From assembly GCA_003483745.1 (NCBI GenBank), contig DMYD01000056.1, positions 1 to 20,306 on the forward strand: a DNA stretch of 20,306 nucleotides. The letters run 5' to 3'. This document shows positions 14,659 through 20,306 of the stretch, in pieces. Positions within the stretch are counted from its first letter, which is position 1. Every line of letters starts with the position of its first letter. The notes beneath the pieces are model-generated. The model was not told the DNA's origin and did not search any database. It saw only the letters and a list, made by a program, of their open reading frames with translations. The stretch comes from Roseburia sp. Its GTDB lineage: Bacteria > Bacillota > Clostridia > Lachnospirales > Lachnospiraceae. The position numbers and the translations under genes were made by a program.

Positions 14659-15041
14659 ATGGTACCGACAGAAAAGTTAAGACAGGCAGTAAGCGATTAC
14701 AAAAACGGAGATGCGCAGGCATTTACCCTGTTGTATCAGGAAACTGACAAATATATTTATACCTGCATTTATAAGGTGATGCAGGGAAATGATAATGCGG
14801 CGGATATCATATCAGATATCATGCAGGATACTTATGTTGAAGTCAGTAAAAATATCAGACAGCTTGAAAACGAAGAATGTTTTTTACAGTGGGCTGGAAT
14901 GATCGCAACCAGAAAGTGTTATGCATATCTGAAAAGGGGCAGGCAGGTGATGAAGAATATCAGACGTTAACACAGGGGGAAACGATTCCACTTATATGGT
15001 ATCAGGTCACGGAAGAAAATATGACAGCGATTTTGGAGTAA
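14659..15041 (+). pseudogene. Truncated sigma-70/ECF-like sigma factor with foreign tail
   Basis: AGAGGAA precedes ATG 14659. The 103-residue frame (MVPTEKLRQAVSDYKNGD...) contains sigma region 2, including AADIISDIMQDTYVEVSKNI and a FLQWAGMIATRKCYAYLKR segment as in Lachnospiraceae ECF-type factors. Region 4, needed for -35 recognition, is absent. The frame ends at 14970. From about 14934 the -1 frame reads GDEEYQTLTQGETIPLIWYQ and ends at 15041. This tail does not look like sigma region 4, so an internal deletion has probably joined the gene start to the end of another gene. A normal member is about 180-200 residues or longer. Function as a sigma factor is very unlikely. Confidence 0.72.
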
Positions 15042-15081
15042 AAAATGAAAATGTTAATACCATATCACAAGGAGATTACCA

Positions 15082-15433
15082 ATGAAAAAACAAAAAAGAA
15101 AGTACTATCATTTTTACTGGCAGTTGTACTGCTGATTACAAGTTGTTTTTACGCGGATGCAATGCCGGTGATGGCAGCAGCGAAAAAAACAGCTAAGATC
15201 ACATTGAATTACAAGCGACAGATATGTCGGGTATGTTTTGCGATTGCGAATCCTTATCAGAACTGGATGTGAGCAGATTTGACACTTCGAATGTAACAGA
15301 TATGAGATTTATGTTTTATTATGATACGGAACTAATAAATGTTTGGGTTGGAGAAAAATGGAGCACAGAAAATGCGAAAGTGGAAGACATGTTTTCAGGA
15401 TGCAGCATTTCAGGTGTGACGATAAAACAGTAA
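15082..15433 (+). pseudogene. BspA-like (DUF285 repeat) surface protein, frameshifted and internally deleted
   Basis: AAGGAGA before ATG 15082 marks the native start, but the A6 run right after it throws the frame out after a few codons. With one more A it would read MKKTKKKVLSFLLAVVLL, a good signal peptide ending AMPVMAAA. The signal-peptide frame continues through KKTAKITLN and stops at 15272. From about 15215 another frame reads ATDMSGMFCDCESLSELDVS and RFDTSNVTDMRFMF. This is the DUF285 repeat of BspA-type leucine-rich surface proteins, which occurs in many copies in intact relatives. Only about one and a half repeats remain, ending SGVTIKQ. A large in-gene deletion plus a start frameshift is the simplest explanation. 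Confidence 0.75.
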
Positions 15434-15543
15434 TCATGTTTCAGACATACTGTGTACAGTATAAAATAAAGTAAGTTGAGAAAAAATAAACGATAAAAGT
15501 ACAAATTGGAATAGCCGATGGTTATGATGAAATGGAGATGAAC

Positions 15544-16119
15544 ATGAAGAAAATAAAAACGATATTTCTTTTAATATTTCTTGTAGTGTCACTTACTGCC
15601 TGTGGAAATAAAACAGGCAGCGCAGATACAGCCGGGGAGACAGAGATCAAAGATGCCAAAGAACTTCTTACCACAGTCTGGAACAGCTATGAAGAAGATG
15701 ATAAATTTGCCATTGCAGGCGGAGATATGAGTGAAGAAAATATGACGGAGGATGCGCCGGGAACATTTGGAATCACGGATGCGGATGAATTAGACCGTAT
15801 GCTTGGTTTTCCGGCATCAGATGCAGACAAGATCGACGGCGCAGCGTCCATCATGCATATGATGAATGCCAACACATTTACCTGCGGTGCCTATCATTTA
15901 AAAAATGCAGAGGATGTAAAGACGGTAGCTGCAGACCTCAAAGAAAATGTGATGAACAGGCAGTGGATGTGTGGATTCCCGGACAAGCTGGTAGTAATTT
16001 CGGTGGATGATTACCTGGTATCTGTTTTTGGAAATGAAGAACTGGTAAACACGTTTAAAGATAAACTCACGCAGACTTACGAAAATGCAAAAGTCATCAG
16101 TGAGGACGGGATCGTATAA
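15544..16119 (+). CDS. DUF4358 lipoprotein
   Basis: A 191-residue protein from ATG 15544 (MKKIKTIFLLIFLVV), with GGAGA seven bases upstream; the ATG at 15532 lacks this. The lipobox SLTAC gives lipid-anchored Cys20 after signal peptidase II cleavage, so the protein sits on the outer face of the membrane. The rest (KDAKELLTTVWNSYEEDDKF..., with VISVDDYLVSVFG near the end) matches the DUF4358 type that accompanies MBOAT genes in Lachnospiraceae. The stop codon touches the ATG of the next gene (TAAATG), which indicates translational coupling. The molecular role is unknown; the context points to surface-polymer O-acylation. Confidence 0.82.
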   Translation: MKKIKTIFLLIFLVVSLTACGNKTGSADTAGETEIKDAKELLTTVWNSYEEDDKFAIAGGDMSEENMTEDAPGTFGITDADELDRMLGFPASDADKIDGAASIMHMMNANTFTCGAYHLKNAEDVKTVAADLKENVMNRQWMCGFPDKLVVISVDDYLVSVFGNEELVNTFKDKLTQTYENAKVISEDGIV

Positions 16120-17520
16120 ATGTTATTTTCAAGTATCACATTTTTATTTTATTTTCTTCCGTGTATGGTGCTGATGTATTTTGTGACTCCGGGACGGATG
16201 AAAAATATAGTGCTTCTTTTCGGAAGTCTGGTCTTTTATGGATGGGGAGAACCGAAATATCTGCCGGTTATGGCAGCAGTCATACTGGCTGGATATCTGT
16301 CTGCCCGTCTGATCGGTACCTGTCAGAACAAACGGCAGTCAAAGATTCTTTTGGCTGCCGCTGTTTTATTGGAAATTTTGCCACTCGTCTATTGCAAGTA
16401 TGCAGATTTTTTTATACAGAATCTCAATGTGCTGACAGGGCAGAAAATTCCGCTGTTTCGTATTGCAATGCCGCTTGGCATCAGCTTTTATACATTTCAG
16501 GTCATCAGCTATACGGTGGACGTATACCGGGGCGGTGTCAAGGCACAGAAAAATCTGATCACGTTTGCTGCTTATGTCGCAATGTTTCCGCAGCTTGTCG
16601 CAGGACCGATCGTGCGCTATTCGGATATCAGAAGCCAGCTTGAAAACCGCCTGCACAGTGTGGAAAAATGTGCATATGGTATTCGAAGATTTGTAATCGG
16701 GCTGTCAAAAAAAATACTGATCGCAAATGTGCTCGGAGAGTTGATCGGTCATTTTCAGGCTTCGGAGGAAAAATCGGTTTTATTTTTCTGGATCTATGCG
16801 ATAGCGTTTATGCTTCAGATCTATTTTGATTTTTCCGGGTACAGCGATATGGCGATCGGACTGGGAGCTTTTTTGGGGTTTGATTTTCCGGAAAATTTCA
16901 GATATCCCTATATATCTGGAAGTATCACGGAATTCTGGCGCAGATGGCATATTTCACTTGGCTCGTGGTTCCGTGACTATCTTTATATTCCGCTTGGCGG
17001 CAGCCGGGTAAAGCCTGCGCGATGGATTTTTAATATGTTTCTTGTATGGATGGCGACCGGATTCTGGCATGGAGCGGCATGGAATTTTATACTCTGGGGA
17101 CTGATGTACGCAGTACTTTTGCTGATTGAGAAAATTTGGCTTTTGCCTTATTTAAAGAAACATAAGATCATCGGACACCTGTATGTGCTGTTTTTTGTAC
17201 TGATCGGGTTTGTGCTTTTTAATGCCTCATCTCTTGCGGATTTTTTTGGCTGTGTTGCATCCATGTTTGGCGGTGGGCAGGTAAAAGTCGTCACAACAGA
17301 GAGTCTGTATTATCTGAAAAGTTATGTGATGGTCATCCTGATCGCAGTGATCGGAGCGACTCCGCTTCCTGTGAGATTATATGGAATATTGCAGAAAAAG
17401 AAATGTTTAAAGCAGACGCTTGACATTGCAGAAATCATCCTTCTTGTAATGTTGTTGCTTCTTTGTGTGGCATTTCTGGTAGATGGGTCATTCAATCCGT
17501 TTTTATATTTCAGATTTTGA
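16120..17520 (+). CDS. MBOAT-family membrane O-acyltransferase (AlgI-like)
   Basis: A 466-residue polytopic membrane protein, the usual AlgI/DltB length. It shows the family signatures MPLGISFYTFQVISYTVDVYRG (about 117-138), PQLVAGPIVRY (about 157-167), YFDFSGYSDMAIGLG (about 235-249) and EFWRRWHISLGSWFRDYLYIPLGG (about 271-294). The last of these contains His277. The conserved histidine His317 lies in TGFWHGAAWNFILWG. These enzymes move acyl (usually acetyl) groups across the membrane to a surface glycan or teichoic acid. The start codon follows the DUF4358 stop without a gap. The next gene, eight bases on, encodes the extracytoplasmic partner. The acceptor polymer is not identifiable here. 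Confidence 0.95.
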   Translation: MLFSSITFLFYFLPCMVLMYFVTPGRMKNIVLLFGSLVFYGWGEPKYLPVMAAVILAGYLSARLIGTCQNKRQSKILLAAAVLLEILPLVYCKYADFFIQNLNVLTGQKIPLFRIAMPLGISFYTFQVISYTVDVYRGGVKAQKNLITFAAYVAMFPQLVAGPIVRYSDIRSQLENRLHSVEKCAYGIRRFVIGLSKKILIANVLGELIGHFQASEEKSVLFFWIYAIAFMLQIYFDFSGYSDMAIGLGAFLGFDFPENFRYPYISGSITEFWRRWHISLGSWFRDYLYIPLGGSRVKPARWIFNMFLVWMATGFWHGAAWNFILWGLMYAVLLLIEKIWLLPYLKKHKIIGHLYVLFFVLIGFVLFNASSLADFFGCVASMFGGGQVKVVTTESLYYLKSYVMVILIAVIGATPLPVRLYGILQKKKCLKQTLDIAEIILLVMLLLLCVAFLVDGSFNPFLYFRF

Positions 17521-17528
17521 GGGCGATT

Positions 17529-18629
17529 ATGGGAATAAAGCGAAAAGACAAAATTACTGTTGGCGTGATGGTATTGATCCTGTTTGGATTTTTAATAGGA
17601 AATATTGCGAAAAGTGATGAGAAGGTTTCTATCTCAGAACGCAGAAAACTTGCACAATTTCCGAAAATAAGTGTGGAAAGCATCAAAGATGGTACCTTTA
17701 TGAGTGGATTTGAGTCATATACAAAAGACCAGTTTCCGCTGCGGGAGCAGTTTCGTGCGTTAAAGACGGCATTTTCTCTGTATGTACTTGGGCAGAGCGA
17801 CCAGCATGAACTTTATATCAAAAATGGTTCTATTGCAAAAATGGAATATCCGCTTCATGCGGATTCACTACAGTATGCCACAGCGCGTTTTGAGGAAGTC
17901 TATGAACGTTATCTTTCAGGCACAGACACGGATGTCTATCTGACGATCGTGCCAGATAAAAGTTATTTTTTGGCAGATGAAAATGATTATCCGTCTATGG
18001 ATTATGATGCACTGGCAGAGCAGGTGAGAGATGGGATGGAATATGCACAATATATTGACATATTTGGAGATCTGCAGATTTCGGACTATTATCACACAGA
18101 TGCGCACTGGAGGCAGGAACAGATCACAGATGTGGCACGACATCTTGCAGGGGCTATGGGGGTAGAGTTAACACAACAATATGAGACAAAAGAATTAGAA
18201 AAGCCATTTTATGGTGTCTATTATGGACAGCTTGCACTTCCTGTAAAGCCGGACACGTTATATTATCTGGATAATGATATGTTGGATCACTGTACGGTGT
18301 ATGATTATGAGGATCATGCAGAAAATAAGATCTATGACCTGACAAAAACAGAAGGAAATGATTTGTATGAGATATTTCTTGGGGGATCAAAGTCCTTGCT
18401 CTCGATCGAAAATCCAAATGCAAAAACAGACCGGGAACTGATCATGTTCCGGGATTCCTTTGGAAGCAGCATTGCTCCGCTCTTAGCAGATGGTTATGCG
18501 AAGATCACACTGGTGGATCTTAGGTATCTGCCCATGGAGCGGATTGGAAACTATATTGATTTTAAAGATCAGGATGTACTGTTTTTATATAGTACGTCCG
18601 TGCTGAATCACAGTGAAACATTAAAATGA
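17529..18629 (+). CDS. DHHW-family (AlgX/AlgJ-like) SGNH acetyltransferase partner
   Basis: A 366-residue protein from ATG 17529 (MGIKRKDKITVG), with GAGGG just upstream. One N-terminal membrane segment (about 9-26) anchors it, with the bulk outside. The AlgJ/AlgX-like core has the HTDAHW motif (Asp191, His193) and FRDSFGSS with Ser310, together the expected catalytic triad of SGNH-type O-acetyltransferases. It probably takes acyl groups from the MBOAT protein and transfers them to the surface polymer. The gene is last in the operon with DUF4358 and MBOAT. The palindromic element starts two bases after its stop codon and may end transcription. Confidence 0.9.
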   Translation: MGIKRKDKITVGVMVLILFGFLIGNIAKSDEKVSISERRKLAQFPKISVESIKDGTFMSGFESYTKDQFPLREQFRALKTAFSLYVLGQSDQHELYIKNGSIAKMEYPLHADSLQYATARFEEVYERYLSGTDTDVYLTIVPDKSYFLADENDYPSMDYDALAEQVRDGMEYAQYIDIFGDLQISDYYHTDAHWRQEQITDVARHLAGAMGVELTQQYETKELEKPFYGVYYGQLALPVKPDTLYYLDNDMLDHCTVYDYEDHAENKIYDLTKTEGNDLYEIFLGGSKSLLSIENPNAKTDRELIMFRDSFGSSIAPLLADGYAKITLVDLRYLPMERIGNYIDFKDQDVLFLYSTSVLNHSETLK

Positions 18630-18630
18630 C

Positions 18631-18947
18631 AGGATGCCGGGGCAAATAGTGCATTCACAATATATCGACTGGTAAATTGCACAAAGCTGAGACTGATTTT
18701 GTGACTTTGGAAGAAAATTAGCAAATCTTAGTCTGCCTGTTCACACACAGTGATGTTCTGCCATGGATGGCAGAACAAGGTAGCATCGAGTCACGGATGA
18801 CTCGTTGTTACCGTTCACGTCACTTCATGAAAATCTAAAACAGGCAGGCTTAGATTTTCTTATTTTCGGACAACGGAACAAAACGGGCACAGCTTTGTGC
18901 AATTTGCCAATTAATAAACTTGAGTGCACTATTTGCCCCGGCATCCT
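18631..18947. repeat. 317-bp inverted-repeat element E1 (MITE-like) with two internal hairpins
   Basis: The first 23 bases (18631-18653, AGGATGCCGGGGC...) are exactly inverted at 18925-18947. The arms continue imperfectly for about 110 bases. Another exact block reads AAATTGCACAAAGCTG, and GCCTGCCTGTT-like blocks follow on both sides. The centre holds hairpin 18755-18776 (9 bp, loop TGGA) and hairpin 18779-18812 (14 bp with one G-U and one mismatch, loop CGGA). The element fills the space between the convergent DHHW and phosphatase genes, so it may also act as a bidirectional terminator. No ORF is seen inside. Part of its right arm is shared with element E2. Confidence 0.85.
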
Positions 18948-18961
18948 AACAGCAGCTCCGG

Positions 18962-19765
18962 TCATGGAATCGGGATAAATTCCGGTTTCCTTTTTCGGAA
19001 TATCGTGTAATGCGTAAAGCCGGCTTCCTTTAATATAGAAGGAACTTTTTCAAAATCAAAAGCAACATGCTCCGGCTGATGTGCATCGGCACCGATCGTG
19101 ATGATTTCCCCGCCAAGTTCATGATAGCGCTTAATGATATCCTCTGTCGGGTTCGGATGACCGAGTCCGTATTTGAAACCGCCGGTGTTGATCTCAATCC
19201 CTTTGCCTTTGATAATAAGAGCCTTTAAGATCTCGTCGATGATGTCGGCATATTTCTGATAGGAGTAATTGGCATTTTTATTCGGACCGTATCTCACCAC
19301 ATAGTCGATGTGTCCGTAGACATCAAAACCGTCAAATGCGGCAATATTTTCAAGGATTGACTCAAAATATTCCTGATATCCATCCTCCTCTGTGTGCTTC
19401 TCCCAATAAGCCGGATAATATGGATCCACACCGTGCATGACGTGGGAGGAACCGATCACGAAATCAAACGGATACTGGGATAGGATGTCGGCGTGAATGC
19501 CGGCAAGGTGCGGTTGAAGACCAAGTTCAATTCCAAGGCGTACCGGCAGGACTTCTTTATATTTTTCCTGCAATGCCTCCACAGAAGAAACATAATTCGG
19601 AAGATCCAGTAAAAATGTCTCCGGTTCATCCGGGTAATCGATGTCAAGATGGTCCGTGAAGCAGATCCCTTTTAAATTTTTTTGTTTTGCAGCAGCGATC
19701 ATATCTTCCTGCGGCGTGTGGCTGTCGCCGGAAAACTGGCTGTGCATGTGTGTATCCCATAACAT
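18962..19765 (-). CDS. hisK: Histidinol-phosphatase, PHP family
   Basis: A 267-residue protein from ATG 19765 (MLWDTHMHSQFSGD), with AGAGGA upstream, matching the length of the Bacillus-type HisJ/HisK enzymes. The PHP metal-binding motifs appear in order: DTHMHSQFSGD, FTDHLD, GIELG, SSHV, GHIDYVVRYG, EINTGG and GADAH. It would hydrolyse L-histidinol phosphate to histidinol in histidine synthesis, using a metal cluster. No other his genes are nearby, so the substrate is a family-based assignment; some PHP relatives act on other phosphoesters. It lies between the two palindromic elements E1 (after its stop) and E2 (upstream). Confidence 0.88.
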   Translation of the reverse strand: MLWDTHMHSQFSGDSHTPQEDMIAAAKQKNLKGICFTDHLDIDYPDEPETFLLDLPNYVSSVEALQEKYKEVLPVRLGIELGLQPHLAGIHADILSQYPFDFVIGSSHVMHGVDPYYPAYWEKHTEEDGYQEYFESILENIAAFDGFDVYGHIDYVVRYGPNKNANYSYQKYADIIDEILKALIIKGKGIEINTGGFKYGLGHPNPTEDIIKRYHELGGEIITIGADAHQPEHVAFDFEKVPSILKEAGFTHYTIFRKRKPEFIPIP

Positions 19766-19862
19766 ATTAAATCCTCTTTCCTGTGCCGGGCTGGCATATA
19801 ATGTGAAATCTTATTTGCGCAATTACGCATATCACAAATGCTGGTTTGTTTATGAAATAAAT

Positions 19863-20012
19863 CGCCCGCTCAAATGGTATTTCGTAGGTTTGTGAGTGGC
19901 ATCTTGCGCAAAGCCGGAGTAATTTTTGTTCCGTTGTACGAAAATAAGAAAATTAGCTCCGGCTTTGCGCAAGATGCCAGTCTTCAGGTTGTGAACACCA
20001 TTTGGGTGGGCG
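19863..20012. repeat. Palindromic element E2, same family as E1
   Basis: A perfect 23-bp inverted repeat (19897-19919 with 19957-19979, GGCATCTTGCGCAAAGCCGG) encloses a 37-base centre whose flanks TAATTTT/AAAATTA pair further. Outer, more diverged arms pair CGCCC (19863-19867) with 20008-20012 and CAAATGGT (19871-19878) with 19997-20004. Bases 19924-19953 match 29 of 30 positions of the E1 minus strand (18883-18854), and the TTGC-CAAAGC arm sequence is also shared. No ORF of note lies inside. Confidence 0.82.
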
Positions 20013-20070
20013 GTTCATCTCAAAACCGGGGGCGTGGGTGTGAATTTTTGATATTCGCACAAATGGAAAT

Positions 20071-20223
20071 ATGCTTAAAATCCTAATGTGCTGTATCATT
20101 GATATTCAGCCTGATGACTTGTCTGAAGTTTCATCTGCTATGTTGCATTACATTAATCATTTCGTAAATTACCAGACTAATAATGCAGATTATTATTCCA
20201 AGTATGTATGTTTAAAAGCATAG
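20071..20223 (+). CDS. Possible 50-codon ORF, unknown
   Basis: ATG 20071 opens a 50-residue frame (MLKILMCCIIDIQPDDLSEV...) ending YYSKYVCLKA. It has a plausible helical, protein-like composition but only a weak GGAA ahead. The frame is also open for about eleven codons upstream, so it could be the tail of a broken gene rather than a whole one. I recognise no family. The remaining 83 bases to the window end show no supported feature. Confidence 0.3.
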   Translation: MLKILMCCIIDIQPDDLSEVSSAMLHYINHFVNYQTNNADYYSKYVCLKA

Positions 20224-20306
20224 ATATAACAGATTGCGTCGAGATTTTTCAACCTTTTTGAAATGAATGTCACAAAAATTTACGCACCCCCAAGCTTGTA
20301 AAATGA

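Noticed and set aside
15447..15462. Palindrome ATACTGTGTACAGTAT before the lipoprotein gene
   Set aside because: Short, with no T-run and no clear promoter beside it; too weak to call an operator or terminator.
1..20306. tRNA, rRNA, CRISPR array, replication origin or phage structural genes
   Set aside because: Looked for by eye on both strands; no cloverleaf, rRNA segment, regular spaced repeats or such genes were found.

Overview
The window looks like a Lachnospiraceae (Roseburia/Agathobacter-type) chromosome. This rests on a moderate AT bias, strong AGGAGG-type ribosome sites, consensus sigma-A promoters, a single-chain clostridial PurL, a DUF4358/MBOAT/DHHW cluster and BspA-like surface-protein fragments. 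It is mostly ordinary chromosome, with one defence-like island, one zone of decayed surface-protein genes and one pair of related palindromic elements. I could not run any search, so species and family names come from reading motifs.

Left part (1-3540). The C-terminal part of an L-fucose/L-arabinose isomerase-family protein ends at a perfect 20-bp terminator. An IS3/IS150-type remnant follows, with an intact orfA and an amputated orfB. Next comes a minus-strand Abi_2 (AbiD/AbiF-type) HEPN protein gene. It is bracketed by two same-orientation copies of a ~65-70 nt structured RNA. Each copy has its own TTGACA-N17 promoter, two hairpins and a terminal T-run. The two copies show compensatory base-pair changes, so the structure appears to be conserved. 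This is the most interesting system in the window and has the layout of an RNA-controlled abortive-infection or type III-like toxin-antitoxin module.

Middle part (3540-13470). In order: a secreted SH3b-SH3b-coiled coil-NlpC/P60 peptidoglycan hydrolase; a small HPr-like protein without the phosphorylatable histidine; a PD-(D/E)XK nuclease fused to an Fe-S XPD/DinG-type helicase, possibly on a leaderless mRNA; a convergent LysR regulator; purL (FGAM synthase with its glutaminase domain); and a convergent 121-codon Cys-containing small protein whose frame runs through a terminator hairpin.

Right part (13550-20306). Three neighbouring genes are broken: a secreted pre-peptidase-like protein with two opposite frameshifts, an ECF-like sigma factor truncated after region 2, and a BspA/DUF285 surface protein with a frameshift at its start and an internal deletion. 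They are followed by an intact tight operon (DUF4358 lipoprotein, MBOAT O-acyltransferase, DHHW/AlgX-like protein) that probably O-acetylates a cell-surface glycan. A 317-bp inverted-repeat element fills the space between this operon and a convergent PHP-family histidinol-phosphatase. A second, shorter palindromic element lies upstream of the phosphatase and shares a ~30-nt near-identical core with the first, so the two belong to one family. The last 300 bases hold only a possible 50-codon ORF of unknown nature.
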